Assembly (NCBI RefSeq): GCF_900476085.1 | Contig: NZ_LS991952.1 | Span: 917,409 to 981,408, forward strand | Direction of reading: 5' to 3' | Origin: Mycoplasmoides gallisepticum | Lineage (GTDB): Bacteria > Bacillota_I > Bacilli_A > Mycoplasmatales > Mycoplasmoidaceae | Length of the DNA stretch: 64,000 bases | Shown here: in pieces, positions 45,796 through 59,642 of the stretch | How the letters are laid out: every line of letters starts with the position of its first letter | Numbering within the stretch: position 1 is the first letter of the stretch | Made by a program: the position numbers and the translations under genes | Notes under the pieces: model-generated | The model's input: the letters and a program-made list of their open reading frames with translations, nothing else | What the model was told of the DNA's origin: nothing | Database searches by the model: none

Positions 45796-46905
45796 TTAGT
45801 CTTTTTTGATCATTAAATCATAATCATCAGCATAAAAGAACATTTCAGAGAAATTCTTCGAATAGATTGTTGATGATGGTTCTAGTTTTTTTCTTATCTC
45901 TTCTTTAGTTAGGTTTTTATATTTATTTAAGTAGTTTTTAAACAACCCAATAAAGTAGATCTTTACTTTGTTAAACAAGAAGAAATAATTCTTCTTGTTT
46001 CTAAATCTAGGGAAGATTCATTGGGTAAAGATAAAACCAATTGAACCACCTAATAAGAATAAAACTGAGGTAACGATTGAAGTAACGAACTTGAATTGGC
46101 TATCTCTTTGAGTTTCAATAATTAAACGAATAATCCCTGTGGTAAAGAAATAAAGCATCGTTCTGCCACCAGTTTTTAATTCTTTAACAAAGTCAAGTAA
46201 GAAAACGATAATAATAAAAGCAATTACGTTAAAGAATGATTCAATTAAGAAGATTGGCACTCTAAACAACGTTACTCCGTTTTCATTAATAAACATATGT
46301 TCAAACACCCCAGGCATTAAAACTTTTAAGAAGCCTCATTGGTTTAGTGCTTGTTCTGCTGTTAGTCCTTGACCATAAACTTCGTGGTTAAAGAAGTTAC
46401 CTCATCTACCGATTGCTTGACCAATTAAAATTGTTGGGATGATTGCATCAGCATAGATCCACATACTTGCTTGCTTATAAAAGGTTTTAGTTACCAAGTT
46501 GTGATTTTCATAAACCAGGTAGTTTTTCTTCACATAATATTTTGGTTTACGCAAAATAAAGAAAAAGAAAATTAACCCAGTGGTGATCGTAAATATCACC
46601 CCACCTTGGATTGCCAATCCACCTTGGTGGATGGCAAAGAACGGTGTTACACCCACGATTGAATCCCCAATAATGAATGATCAAGTTCTTGCCCCAAAGA
46701 TGATTGAGATAATCCCAATGAAAACATAATAAAAGTAGGGATTATCATCAACCTTATATTTATATTTGAGTGTTAGGATTCCAGCAATAATTGCGACCAA
46801 GATTCCTGTCGCATATAAAATTCCATAATACCTTACGTCGAACGAACCGATCATAAAGGCAGTTCCAAAACTATCGTTTATTGTATGATTGCCTGTTGTA
46901 TACAT
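45796..46905 (-). CDS. lgt: Prolipoprotein diacylglyceryl transferase
   Basis: A 369-residue multi-TM protein from ATG 46903-46905, crossing TGA codons. It transfers diacylglycerol from phospholipid to the lipobox Cys of prolipoproteins at the membrane. The signature G-R-W-G-N-F-F-N-H-E-V-Y-G is complete, with R-Y-Y-G-I-L, I-H-Q-G-G-L-A-I-Q-G-G and R-x-x-L-Y-F-F around it. An extra basic tail of about 60 residues follows the last TM. It would act on the lipoproteins encoded in this window (769-4365, MIP-B). Located 6 bases after hprK. Confidence 0.95.
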
Positions 46906-46911
46906 AGTTGG

Positions 46912-48242
<1,331 letters not shown>

Positions 48243-49115
48243 ATGTTTGCTTGCAGTTTTGATTTTAATGCGTGGAAAACATGAGAATACCAAAGAAAAT
48301 ATTCCGCATTCGATTTCCTATTTAATTTGGTATGTCTAGGTCTAATGGGGGTATTCATTAGTTTTCCTTGACTTTTAAGAAAACCTGATGGAACACCAAA
48401 TATCGGAGTCAACTTACCAATCTTTTGGATTGGGATTGCTGCTTCAATTCTGTTTGGTGCTGTGGTCATTATTAATTATGTTTTCGTGATCATCAACTTA
48501 AACAAAATTAATAATGAATATCTTAAGGTAAAAAGAATCAATATTCGAGAGAACCACCGGATCCGAGCGCTATTTAATGTTATTCAGTATGCTTGACCTA
48601 TTTTCTTTATCTACATTGCTTTTAATAAAAGCTTAAAAGAAGATTACCTAAATTTATTAATCTGATCTGTGCTTCGAGCTGAACGAGTGTTCATTATGCA
48701 GATCGAAGAAAAATACATTATTAAAAATAACCCTAAGAAGAAATACTTAGAGATTAAAGCACAGAACATTAGAACCTCAGATATCATTAATGAGATTCGA
48801 AGAGAATTTAAAAAGATGGGGGCAGTAGCTGAAATCGATCAAATCAGATTCTATCGATTATCAGGTAAACTTTCTAGAAACAATTTAGTTGTTTATAATC
48901 GCAATCAAAAACAACCTAAATCGTTAAATAACCAAATAAGATATTTACCTGGTCGTGTTTATCAAAATAAGAATAAACAAGAAAATAATCGCTACCAAAA
49001 CAATATACCACCTAATTCTAGGAATATGAATGGGCAACCAGCTAAGCAATCTCCTTTTAGCGCAAGAAACTTCCCTAGATTTACAAAACCACACCCATTT
49101 AAAGAAAACGAATAA
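48243..49115 (+). CDS. Membrane protein of unknown function with basic soluble tail
   Basis: Reading TGA as Trp gives 290 residues from ATG 48243. The frame is interrupted only by TGA codons. TM segments lie at about residues 25-45 (L-V-C-L-G-L-M-G-V-F-I), 60-85 (W-I-G-I-A-A-S-I-L-F-G-A-V-V) and 115-135 (Y-A-W-P-I-F-F-I-Y-I-A-F). The last 140 residues form a soluble domain with a short alpha/beta-like start (K-Y-L-E-I-K-A-Q-N-I) and a disordered Asn/Gln/Pro/Arg-rich end. No family recognised. It is convergent with tatD, whose stop lies 2 bases away. Confidence 0.75.
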
Positions 49116-49117
49116 AA

Positions 49118-49918
49118 TTAGTCCTTGATCTTTGGTTTAAAAAGATTGTAGGCATTATCAAATGTGAGTTGTTTGATCTGATCAACGCTCACATTTTTTA
49201 ATTCAGCTATCTTTTCAATAGTGTATTTCAAATATAAAGAATTGTTTTCTTTTCCCCTAAAAGGATGAGGGGTTAAAAATGGAGCATCTGTTTCAACAAG
49301 CAGTTGTTCGTTTTTAATTAATGGAATAACTTCTTGCAATGCTTTAGCATTCTTGAATGTAACAACACCCGGAATTGAATAGAATCTAACTATTTTAGTT
49401 GGCAGTTGTTCAAGTAGTTTGTATGTTTCAATATCTTGAGAAAAACAATGAAAAATAATCGGAACTAAAATCTCTTTATTGTTTAGGTATTCAACAAGCT
49501 CTTTATGCGCGTTTCTGATGTGCAACATTAATGGTTTTTTATATTTGTTAGCTAATTCTAAATGCATATCAAGGAATTGATATTGAATAGCTTTATATTG
49601 ATCTGTGTAATAAAAATCCAAACCGCATTCACCAATGCCCACAATTTTATTATTTGGAGTAGATAACATTTGTTCAAAAGTGGTTCTAACTTCTTTAAGA
49701 TTGTGTTGTTGAACATCATTAGGATGAACAGCAATACAAGCTGAACAATTGTTGTATTTTTTAGTAATATCGTTAGCTAAAATACTATCCTCTAATGTTG
49801 TTCCGACCACATTAATGTAAATGTTTTCTTGATCAAATGCTTTTAATAGTTCATCATGTTTAGGAAATAGCTGTTCAATATTAACATGGCAGTGAGTATC
49901 GTATAGCTTGTATTTCAT
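49118..49918 (-). CDS. tatD: TatD-family metal-dependent DNase
   Basis: A 266-residue protein from ATG 49916-49918. Metal ligands of the TIM barrel are D-T-H-C-H at residues 8-12, G-E-C-G-L-D-F-Y-Y, H-I-R-N-A-H, F-H-C-F-S and E-T-D-A-P-F-L. TatD enzymes act as 3'-5' exonucleases or on damaged ends. It sits at the far end of the dnaN-tatD run, the same place as MG009. Confidence 0.93.
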   Translation of the reverse strand: MKYKLYDTHCHVNIEQLFPKHDELLKAFDQENIYINVVGTTLEDSILANDITKKYNNCSACIAVHPNDVQQHNLKEVRTTFEQMLSTPNNKIVGIGECGLDFYYTDQYKAIQYQFLDMHLELANKYKKPLMLHIRNAHKELVEYLNNKEILVPIIFHCFSQDIETYKLLEQLPTKIVRFYSIPGVVTFKNAKALQEVIPLIKNEQLLVETDAPFLTPHPFRGKENNSLYLKYTIEKIAELKNVSVDQIKQLTFDNAYNLFKPKIKD

Positions 49919-49921
49919 AAT

Positions 49922-51283
49922 TTATTTACCTAGACAAAAGTTTTTAAAGATCTCATCGATCAGATTGTAGTCTTCGTATTCAGATAATACTTTTAATAGT
50001 GAATTATTAGCTTCATTTAAGTGTTGAATAACAAGATCATGATATTGGTTAGGGTCGTTTAATATTAAATTAATATTGTACAGAGCTGTTTGTAATAAGT
50101 TGATTTGTCATTCTTCTTGAAAGATACTATCTTGTTTATTTTCGTCATTAAAAATTGCTAAACTAGTTTCCTCTAAATATTTAATTAAGTCACTAATATC
50201 GTTATTTTTAGCACTGATCTTAATTTGAATCTCACCAGTGTTTAAAGTGGGGTCTACTTCATCTACTTTGTTGCCAACTAAAACAAACTGTTTTTTCTTA
50301 TTAATTAAATATTTGTAAATGTTAGTTTTGTCGTAATTTTGATATTTATTTAAATCGATAAGGTAGATTACTAAATCTGATTTATCTATTGTTTTAAAAC
50401 TTTTGTTTATTCCGATTTGTTCAATTTGATCACTACTTTTTCTAATTCCAGCGGTGTCAATAAGATTAATTATTAATTCATCGTTTAAAACAATCTGACC
50501 TTCTACTGTATCTCTTGTGGTTCCTGGGATATTGGTAACAATTGCTTTTTGTTCGTTTAATAATGCATTTAATAATGAAGATTTTCCTGCATTAGGTTCG
50601 CCAACGATAGCAATCTTTATTCCTTCAGAAATTTGTTTTAATTTTAACGATTTATTAACAATTCTTTGCAGTTTTTGCCGTATATTTGTTAAATTTTTAA
50701 ATTCTTCAGTAAGTTCTTTTTTCTCGTCTTCGTACTCAGGATAATCAATAGCAATTTCTACTAAACCAATAAGTCTAAAAATTTCTTGTTGAATATTTTT
50801 GATGTCCTTAGAAAACTCACCACTTAAAGCTTTAATACTAGCAGAATGACTTAAGTTATTTTTTGCAAAAATTAGATCATGAATTGCGGTAGCTTGATTA
50901 AGATCAATCTTTTTGTTTATATAACTTCGTTTAGAAAACTCCCCTCTTCGAGCTAAATGTGCTCCGTGCTTGTTTAATAAGGCCATTATCTTATTAATAA
51001 CAAAAAGCCCACCGTGACAATTAATTTCAATAGAATCTTCACCAGTAAAGCTTTTTGGTGCCACAAACTTCATTAATAAGACATCATCGATTATCTGATC
51101 ATTATCTACTATTCTTGCATTCTGAATTCGATAACCTTCTTTAGTTATTTGTTTGTCACAAATTTTATTAATGATCTCAAAAGCATCAGGGCCAGATAAT
51201 CTAATCACATGAATCGCACTATTATACGGGGCTGTTGCTAAAGCATAAATGGTTTCGTATTTTTTCATGATTTTATTAATCAA
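49922..51283 (-). CDS. mnmE: tRNA modification GTPase MnmE
   Basis: A 453-residue frame from ATG 51281-51283 (an in-frame ATG 18 bases later is possible), crossing a TGA at 50,105-50,107. With MnmG it installs cmnm5U at the wobble base of tRNAs. The N-terminal folate-binding domain ends near residue 120. The G domain has G-E-P-N-A-G-K-S-S-L, G-T-T-R-D-T, D-T-A-G and N-K-V-D, and the C-terminus is F-C-L-G-K, carrying the reactive Cys. Overlaps holB by 8 bases. Confidence 0.95.
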
Positions 51284-52058
51284 TAATACTTATTAAAATA
51301 GCGTTTTTTGATAAGTTTAAATTTAGGTTGTTTAAAATAGGTATTAATTTACTTTTTCTTTTAAAATCGCCGGTAAAAATAAGATAATTTAGAACTAAAC
51401 TTATTTCGTAATAATCTATTTTTTCAAAAAGATCTCTAATCTTAATTATCTGGTCAAATTTCTTATTATTTAATTCTAAAAGATGAATTAATTCTAATAG
51501 TTTAAAAATATCTTTAGTGCTTTCATACTGTAAGATATCATCATAACTATAAAACATAATTTTGATTAGCTCTAATTCTTTGGGTTTGTATTTATTTTTA
51601 AACTCAACTTTTTCTTCGTAAGAGTTTGTTGAATACCGCACACATCTACTGACAATTGTATCTAAAACGCCATAAGGTTTTCTTGTAGTTAAGATACCAA
51701 TCGTATTATCTTTTGGTTCTCCTAGGAATTTTAATAAAGAGTTTAATGATTCTTTATTGGCTTTTTCAATCTGGTGAATTATATAGATCTTAATTCCTCT
51801 GCTTTCAAGTGCAGTATTATTAAACTTATTTTGAATATCAATTATTTCTTGTTTTCTTATAACTTTATTATGCGGATAAACATGAATTAAATCATAATAA
51901 CCATTATTAATGATTTTTGAACATCATACGCATTTTTTGCATGGTTTGTTTGCTTCTGTGCAAACAATATTAATTAAATATTCCTCTAAATATTTCTTTA
52001 AATAACATCCTTTATTTTCAAACAAAAGAATGGGGATATATTTATTAGTTAAGTTCAT
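51276..52058 (-). CDS. holB: DNA polymerase III delta' subunit
   Basis: A 260-residue frame from ATG 52056-52058, read through TGA. It belongs to the clamp-loader complex that places the DnaN ring. The zinc-finger pattern C-T-E-A-N-K-P-C-K-K-C-V-W-C is present near residue 32, with later I-H-Q-I-E-K-A-N-K-E-S-L-N-S-L-L-K-F-L-G-E-P and R-C-V-R-Y, typical of delta'. No P-loop is seen, as usual for delta'. Position matches MG007. It overlaps tmk by 14 bases. Confidence 0.9.
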
Positions 52059-52677
52059 GATTTTTTACAAAAAGCGTAATAATATTTACTACTTGATCAT
52101 AGACAGTATCTAAATCTAACGAAGCGTTAATGATCTTAGCTTTTTTGTTATCTTTTAATCTTTCTAAATATGCGTTTCTAATCTTGTTGATCCGTTCTTT
52201 TGTATAAGCATCCAAATGATTCATTGTACTACGTTCAGATATTCTTTTGGCTGCTATTTCTGGATCAACATCAAACAATATTGTTAAATCAGGTTCTAAA
52301 CCATCTGTTACGTATTCGTTAATCTTCTTAACTTTTTCATAACCTGCATTTTTAATCAATCCTTGGTAAATCCAAGAAGAAACGACAAAACGATCGCAAA
52401 TGGCAATTTTATTCTCATTTAATGCGGGTAAAATCTTCTTTTTTAAATGTTCGTTTCTTGATGCGCAAAAGAGCAATGCTTCTGTTAACGGATCGGAGTT
52501 TGATAATTTCATAATTAATTCACGAACAGCTTCAGAAGTATCACAACCTCCTGGTTCTCGTGAATAAATTATTGGTTGAGAATTAATCATCGTATGTTCG
52601 TTCATCATTCTTTTGAGAAACGAACTTTTACCCGATCCATCAACTCCTTCGATTACAATAAAAACTCCTTTTTTCAT
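52045..52677 (-). CDS. tmk: Thymidylate kinase
   Basis: A 210-residue protein from ATG 52675-52677. It phosphorylates dTMP to dTDP. P-loop E-G-V-D-G-S-G-K-S-S at residues 10-19, the DR motif C-D-R-F-V-V-S-S, S-R-E-P-G-G and the LID region around A-A-K-R-I-S-E-R. Coupled to holB and following serS. Confidence 0.96.
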   Translation of the reverse strand: MKKGVFIVIEGVDGSGKSSFLKRMMNEHTMINSQPIIYSREPGGCDTSEAVRELIMKLSNSDPLTEALLFCASRNEHLKKKILPALNENKIAICDRFVVSSWIYQGLIKNAGYEKVKKINEYVTDGLEPDLTILFDVDPEIAAKRISERSTMNHLDAYTKERINKIRNAYLERLKDNKKAKIINASLDLDTVYDQVVNIITLFVKNHELN

Positions 52678-52693
52678 GCAGGTTATTTTTTAT

Positions 52694-53956
52694 CTATTTA
52701 ATGTATTCTTTACCAAAATATTTAACTAAAGCTTTAGGGATCTTAATTGATCCATCTTTTTGTTGATAGTTCTCAACAATTGCCACAAACAAGCGATCAT
52801 GAGCTAAAGCACTCGCATTAAGGGTGTGAACGTATAAGTTTTTCTTTGAGATTGCATCTTTGAATTTGATATTAGCTCTTCTTGCTTGGAAATCGCCACA
52901 ATTTGAAATCGAAGAGATCTCACGATATTTATTTTCAGATGGGATCCATACTTCTAGATCATAAGTTTTGGTTGCACTAAAACCCATATCACCAGTACAT
53001 AAAACCATACGGCGGTAGGGTAGTTCTAATAATTCAAGAATCTTTTCAGCATCTTTAGCCATCGCTTCATGTTCTTGTTTAGAAGTACTTGGGTGAACGA
53101 TCTTAACTAGTTCGGTCTTATAAAATTGGTGCTGACGAATTAATCCCTTAGTATCTTTACCAGCACTACCAGCCTCAGATCTAAAACAAGCAGTAGATGC
53201 AGTATAGTATTTAGGTAAGTCAGCTTCTTTTAAGATCTCATTACGATGTAAGTTAACTAATTGTACTTCAGCTGTTGAAGCTAAATAGTAATTAGTTCCT
53301 TCTAGTTTAAAGACATCTTCAACAAATTTAGGAAACTGCCCTGAACCATAATAAGAATCTTTATTAACGATTACTGGTGGTAAATATTCTTCATATTTAT
53401 CAGCATTAACATCTAGACAAAATTGTTGGATTGCACGCATTAATCTAGCGCCATCTTTTTTATAAATTGAAAATCTTGATCCAGTTATCTTACTAGCGAC
53501 ATCAAGACCAATCATCTCGAGTTTCGTTGCTAATTCATAGTGTGGTAATGGTTTAAAATCAAAGAAAGTTGGCTTTCTAGATTTAAACATCTCCACATTT
53601 TCTTTTTCATCCTTACCAATTGGTACGTCTTCAGTTGGTAAGTTGGGAATACGCTGGTAAATATAATCAAAATCTTCTTTGATCTCATTATATTTAGCTT
53701 CATTTTTTTCTAATTCAGCACGTAGTAACCCACCTTCTTGAATTAGTTTTTTTCTTTGTGCATCTGATTCAGTAGTAGCTGCTTTTTTAGCATTAATATT
53801 CTTTTGTTCGTTTAGTTTTTCGATCGTTCTAAGTAGAGTACTTAATTGTTTTTCTAAACGCAAAAATTCATCGTATCAGTCTAAATTAAACGATCGACTT
53901 TTAAGCTGCTCTCTAATCTCCTTTGAATTAGTTTTTAAGAGATTTTTGTCTAGCAT
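52694..53956 (-). CDS. serS: Seryl-tRNA synthetase
   Basis: A 420-residue frame from ATG 53954-53956, with TGA as Trp near the start. It charges tRNA-Ser and the product is used for all Ser codons. The N-terminal coiled-coil arm (residues about 30-110, Lys/Glu-rich) is followed by class II motif 2 (F-R-S-E-A-G-S-A-G-K-D-T-K-G) and motif 3 (N-A-S-A-L-A-H-D-R). T-A-E-V-Q-L-V-N-L-H-R-N is the serine-binding strand. Located between tmk and gyrA as in related species. Confidence 0.96.
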
Positions 53957-53973
53957 AATCGTATATTTACCTA

Positions 53974-56514
53974 TTATTCTTTGTCTTGATCTTGATTTGA
54001 ATCATCTGATGATAATTCTGTATCAGGATTATCTGAACCAACTTGTTGACTATCATCTTGTTCAACATCAAAGATTGCTACAGATTGTAGTGTTTCTTTT
54101 TCATTTAATGAGATTAATTTAACACCAGAGGTGTTTCGTCCTTGTTCAGAAACTTCAGCTAACGGAACACGAACGATCTTACCTGTTGATGAGATCATTA
54201 ATAGCTCTTCATTACCATTAACTAATTGCGTGTTAATGATATTTCCGGTTTTAGGTGTAACTTTGATCGTAATCACCCCTTTAGAACCACGGTTGGTCAT
54301 GCGGTACTCTTCACGGTCAGTCATCTTCCCAACACCTTTTTCACAAACCGCAAGTAATAAACTACCTTCGTGGGATGATGATAATCCGATTACTTCATCA
54401 TTAGGGTTTTTGAATTTAACACCAATTACCCCTTGAGCAGTTCGACCCATTGAACGCACAACATCTTCTTTAAATCTCACAAGTAAACCAGATGAAACAC
54501 CGATATAAATCTCTTCGTCACCTGCAGTTTTAATTACCTTGAATAAACTGTCGTTTTCAGTTAACTTAATCGCAATCTTTCCGTTGTTTTGAATTCTAGA
54601 AAACTCAGACGCTTTAACCCGTTTAACAAGACCTTTTTTCGTTGAGAAGAAGAAATAACCGCTGTCATAATCATTGATTGATAATAATGACATTAATTTT
54701 TCATCTTTTTCAATACTGATTAAATTAATTGCTGGAATCCCTTTAGAGATTCTAGAACCTAATGGAACTTGGTGAGCTCTTATTCGATAAACTTTACCAT
54801 AGTTGGTAAAGAATAAAAGATCTGAGTGCGTTGAACACACGATTAATGATTCAACATCATCATCTTCGTATGTGTTCATTCCTTTAACCCCAACACCACC
54901 ACGGTGTTGAACTTTATAAGCACTAATCGGGATTCGTTTTAAATACCCTTTAGATGATCTAGTAATTACTACTGTCTCAACAGGTATTAACTGTTCGTTA
55001 TCGATCGTTGAATTAAGACCATAACAGATTTTGGTTCTTCTTTCATCACCAAACTTATGATCAATTTCATCAAGTTGATCAGAGATGATCTTAATTCTTC
55101 GTTCTTTGTTTTGTAAAATCTCTTCTAGATCTTTAATTAGTTCTTTTAGTTTAGCTAATTCTTTTTGTAAGTTCTCACGTTCAAGTCCGCTTAAGCTTCT
55201 TAAACGCATATCAAGAATCGCTTTTGCTTGCAGATCACTAAGTTCATACTTAGTCATTAAAGTGTTTTTAGCATCTTCATTATCCTTAGCATTCTTAATG
55301 GTCTCAATAACATCATCAATGTTATTAGTTGCGATTACCAAACCTTCAACGATATGAGCTGAAGCTTTAGCTTTTTTCAGTTCGAAATTAGTTTTTCTTA
55401 ATAAGATATCAAACTGATGATCGATATAGATTTGTAATGCTTCTTTAAGGTTAAGAACCTTAGGTTGGTTATTTACCAAAGCAAGCATTGCTACTGAAAA
55501 ATTAGTTTGTAACTGAGTTGATTTATATAGTTGGTTTAATAAAACTTCAGGAATTACATCCCGCTTAGTTTCTATTACAATCCGAATCCCTTCACGGTTA
55601 GATTCATCACGTAGATCAGCAATCCCTTGAATCTGTTCTGTTTTTACTAGTTCAGCAATCTTATTAATCAGATTGGCCTTGTTCACCATATAAGGGATCT
55701 GAGTAATAACAATATTGCTTTTATTGTTAGCTAATTCTTCAATCTCAGATTTAGCCCGAACTGAAACAGAACCTCGACCAGTATTGAAGTACTCATTAAT
55801 TCCAGTTTCACCTAAGATCTCAGCTGCTGTGGGAAAATCAGGACCCTTAATGAATTCTTTTAATTCCTCAATTGTCGCATTTTCATTCACTAATAAATGT
55901 TTAATCCCACCAATTAATTCGCTTAAATTATGTGGGGGAATATTAGTTGCCATCCCTACAGCAATACCACTTGAACCATTTGCTAATAAGTTAGGAAATA
56001 ATGAAGGTAAAACAATCGGTTCTTGTTCTGAAGCATCATAGTTATCAACAAAATCAACAGTATCCTTATCGATATTGCGCAACATCTCTGCCGAGATCTT
56101 AGATAATCTGGCTTCAGTATAACGCATCGCAGCTGCGCTATCACCATCGATCGAACCAAAGTTACCATGCCCATCAATTAACATATATCTTAATGAAAAT
56201 GGTTGTGCCATCCGCACCATGGTTTCATAAATCGCACTATCACTATGAGGGTGGTATTTCCCCATAACGTGACCAACGATCTGAGCTGATTTACGATATG
56301 GTTTATCATGAGTTAAACCTGAAGTGTAAGCACCATACAAAACCCGACGGTGCACTGGTTTTAAACCATCTCTAGATTCAGGTAAAGCTCTTGAAACAAT
56401 TACAGACATGGCATATTCCATGAATGATGTTTCTAGCTCTTTAGTAATTGATGCTTCTTTAACTACTGTTTTATTTAACAGTTCTTTTATATTGTTTTTA
56501 TCGTTAGGATTCAT
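53974..56514 (-). CDS. gyrA: DNA gyrase subunit A
   Basis: An 846-residue frame from ATG 56512-56514 with no internal TGA. It forms the cleavage-rejoining subunit of gyrase, which introduces negative supercoils. The catalytic Tyr is in A-M-R-Y-T-E-A-R-L near residue 131, and the C-terminal half holds beta-pinwheel repeats with a GyrA-box-like R-G-G-V-G-V-K-G motif. The quinolone-resistance region reads [11 protein letters not shown], where the position equal to E. coli Gly81 is Ser. The Asp/Glu-rich tail is short. Just after gyrB (18 bases). Confidence 0.97.
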
Positions 56515-56532
56515 TGTTTAACCTGATTATCA

Positions 56533-58479
56533 TTAGAAGTCAATATTCTTAACTGATTTAGCATTCTTTTCAATGAAGTCACGACGTGGTGAAACTTCAT
56601 CACCCATTAGTAGGGAGAATGTCTTATCAGCATTAGCAGCGTCGTTGATTGAAACTTTTAATAAAGTTCTCTTCTCTGGATCCATAGTTGTTTCTCAAAG
56701 TTGAACATCATCCATTTCTCCTAGCCCTTTATAACGTTGTAATTCATAACGCACATTTGGATTTTGGTTTTTTCATTCTTCTAATTGTGCGTCTGAATAG
56801 ATATATTTGTTTTGCTTATTGTAGCTAACACGATATAAAGGCGGTTGAGCAATATACACATGTCCTTTTTCAATCAATGGAAACATATGTCTAAAGAAGA
56901 ACGTTAACAATAAGATCCGAATGTGAGCACCATCGACATCAGCATCGGTCATGATGATAATTTTGTTATAACGGATCTTATCAAGTGAAAATTCAGGATT
57001 AACACCAGCACCAATTGCAGTTATTAATGTTCTAATTTCTTCATTTTTAAAGATCTTTTCGTGATTGGCTTTTTCTACGTTTAACACTTTCCCACGAAGT
57101 GGTAAAATCGCTTGATAAAAACGGTCACGACCAGATTTAGCTGAACCACCAGCTGAGTCCCCTTCGACGATGTACAGTTCAGAGATCTCCATATCTTTAG
57201 TTGTACAATCAGCTAACTTACCTGGTAATGAAGCTGATTCAAAAGGTGATTTTCTAGCTGATTCTAAAGCTGCTTCAGAACGTTTACGTGAAAACATTGC
57301 TGAAACTGCTTTAGCAGTAATCTTAGCAGCTTCTTCTGGATTTTCTAAGAAAAATCTTTCTAATAGTTCTGACACAACACTATTAGTAAATTCTCTTACT
57401 TCAGTATTACCTAAACGGTCCTTAGTTTGACCTTGGTATTGAGGTTCTGAGTGCTTAATTGAGATAATTGCGGTTAAACCTTCACTAAGATCTTCTTTGC
57501 TAATCTTACCGTCAGTTTCTTTAATAAACTTCTTTTCTAACGCATAGCGATTGATGATCTTATAAAGAGCGTTCTTAAACCCTTCTTCATGAGTTCCGCC
57601 TTGGTTGGTGTGAATGTTATTACAGAACGAATAAGTTGAGTTGTAATAACCGTTTGTATATTGAAACGCAACTTCTAATAGCATCGTTACTTCTAGATTT
57701 CTCTTAGGTAAAGTAACTTTAGTTTTCTTTTCACCATAAATGATTTGGGGAATAATTGGTTCTTTAGAAGCATTTAAATTTTCAACGTATTGCTTAATTC
57801 CACCTTCATATAATCATTCTTGCTTAGTCTTCTTATCAGTTCTTTCATCATTAAAAATGAATTTTATTCCTTTGTTTAAGAAGGCTAATTGTTCGATCCG
57901 ATCAGCTATGATCGTTTCATCGTATTCAAATTGTTCCATGATACTAAAATCTGGAACAAACTGAATTCTTGTTCCTTGTTTTTTACTATCAGTTCCAATT
58001 ATTTCTAATGGTTTTAATGGAACCCCACCATCTTTAAATTCGATGTAATGAATTTTGTAATCGCGATTAACTCAAACTTTGAATGATGAACTTAAAGCGT
58101 TTACTACTGAAGCACCCACACCATGTAAACCACCTGACATCGAATAAGTATCGCTATCAAACTTACCACCAGCGTGCAAGATCGTTAAAACAGTTTCAAC
58201 TGTAGATTTATTTGTCTTTTCGTGGATATCAACCGGAATTCCCCGACCATCATCTTCTACTTCAACTAAGTAGTTATCTTTTAATGTCAGTTTAACAGTT
58301 GTTCCATAACCTGCCATCATTTCATCGACAGAGTTGTCAATGATTTCTCAGATCATATGATGAAGACCTTTTTGATCTGTTGAACCAATATACATACCAG
58401 GTCTTTTTCGGACAGCTGATAATCCTTCAAGGACCTTAATACTTTGAGAGCTATATTGATCTTTTTTTGTGTTGTTCAC
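56533..58479 (-). CDS. gyrB: DNA gyrase subunit B
   Basis: A 648-residue frame, read through TGA, from GTG 58477-58479 preceded by AGGAG at 58491-58495. It is the ATPase subunit of gyrase. The GHKL ATP site shows [16 protein letters not shown] and G-G-L-H-G-V-G-A-S. The transducer follows, and the TOPRIM region has [11 protein letters not shown] and D-A-D-V-D-G-A-H-I. It is followed by gyrA after a short gap and preceded by a leader that can form a hairpin. Confidence 0.97.
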
Positions 58480-58671
58480 TTGTGGCTGTCTCCTAGCTGA
58501 AACTTCAACTTATAGCACTAAAATAAAGATATTACTTTTAACGATATTAGTCCCTTAAAAGTAATCTATTCTTTATATTTAGTTTTATGCTATTTTTATT
58601 ACGCATAATTCAGTTTTTCAGCACTCAAACCGATGCTGCATAATGTAGGTTTATTATAACATATAAGAATT
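58480..58671 (-). promoter_or_regulatory. gyrB leader with hairpin
   Basis: ATTACTTTTAA (58531-58541) pairs with TTAAAAGTAAT (58555-58565) over 13 bases, followed on the minus strand by ATCTTTATTTT. This could be a weak terminator after the DnaJ-like gene or an attenuator before gyrB. Supercoiling control of gyrase genes is known in bacteria; a link here is only a guess. Confidence 0.4.
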
Positions 58672-59640
58672 CTAATTATTGAACTGATAAGTCTTATAAT
58701 TAAAGATTTTTGTGTTCGGATTTTTGTTATTTTCACTAGGTACTAAAAACCACAAACTGCTCTTTTCATTGTTCAACATACTAGAGAAAATTTTTAACCG
58801 TTTTTCCACTGAAGGAACAACCTTAAAACGAACGATCAAATCACCTTGTCAACCTAATGCAACATTACCCTTACCAAAGAACTCAGAGATATCTCCGGTT
58901 TTGGTATTTTCTGGAACAATAAACGCATAATTTCTTAACTCTTCGTGCCAGATTTCAAAACTACGGTTTAAATTGATTACTTTAATCTTGATTGGAATAT
59001 TAATAATCTTTTGACTATCAATTTCTTCTTGGGTTACTTCAATAATCGCTTCAATATTAAAGTACTTCTTTAACAATAATCAAGAACTAAAATCATAACG
59101 ATGCTTTAAATACTCAATCAATTCGTTTTCGGAGATATCATATCTAATTACATCTGGTCGATTAATTAGTCTCTTAACTAAGTTGTTAGGTAAACTAAAA
59201 CTTGTGTCTAGTTCATAAAAAGCACAAGAAATATCAAAATCTAAAAAAGCCCCTAACCCATCAATTGAGATCTTATCAAACTTATGATAAAGGTTATATT
59301 CTTCGTAGTAATAATTAGAAGGATTGAAATCTCATTGCTGAGTTAAACTTACATTTTTTGTAAAGTTTTCATGTCAAACCTCAACACCTGAGTATTCGTA
59401 TGTCAAACCATCAGCCGAAAACTCAAAAGTCTTAGAATTTTCGTGATCTAACATGAAATCATATTTTTCACGTTGTACTTCGTCAGAAAGAATTGAATAA
59501 GCGTTATTGATCTGTACAAATTTATCATGACCGTTTTTATTAACGTCGGGATGATACTTTTTTGCTAATCGTTTATATGAAGACTTTATTTCACTCAGTT
59601 TTGCGTTTTGATCAACTTCTAATAATTCGTATAACGTCAT
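58672..59640 (-). CDS. DnaJ-domain protein (MG002-like)
   Basis: A 322-residue frame from ATG 59638-59640 to TAG, across TGA codons. An N-terminal J domain (residues 1-65) with the H-P-D loop in K-K-Y-H-P-D-V-N-K would stimulate the DnaK ATPase. The Gly/Phe and zinc-finger domains of full DnaJ are absent. The rest is a mycoplasma-specific domain with a DnaJ C-terminal-like end ([10 protein letters not shown]). Gene order dnaN - this - gyrB is that of MG001-MG003. Two bases separate it from dnaN, so it is probably co-transcribed with it. Confidence 0.9.
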
Positions 59641-59642
59641 AA

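Noticed and set aside
50517..50744. Plus-strand ORFs within mnmE, gyrA and gyrB
   Set aside because: They are antisense shadows of strongly conserved genes on the minus strand.
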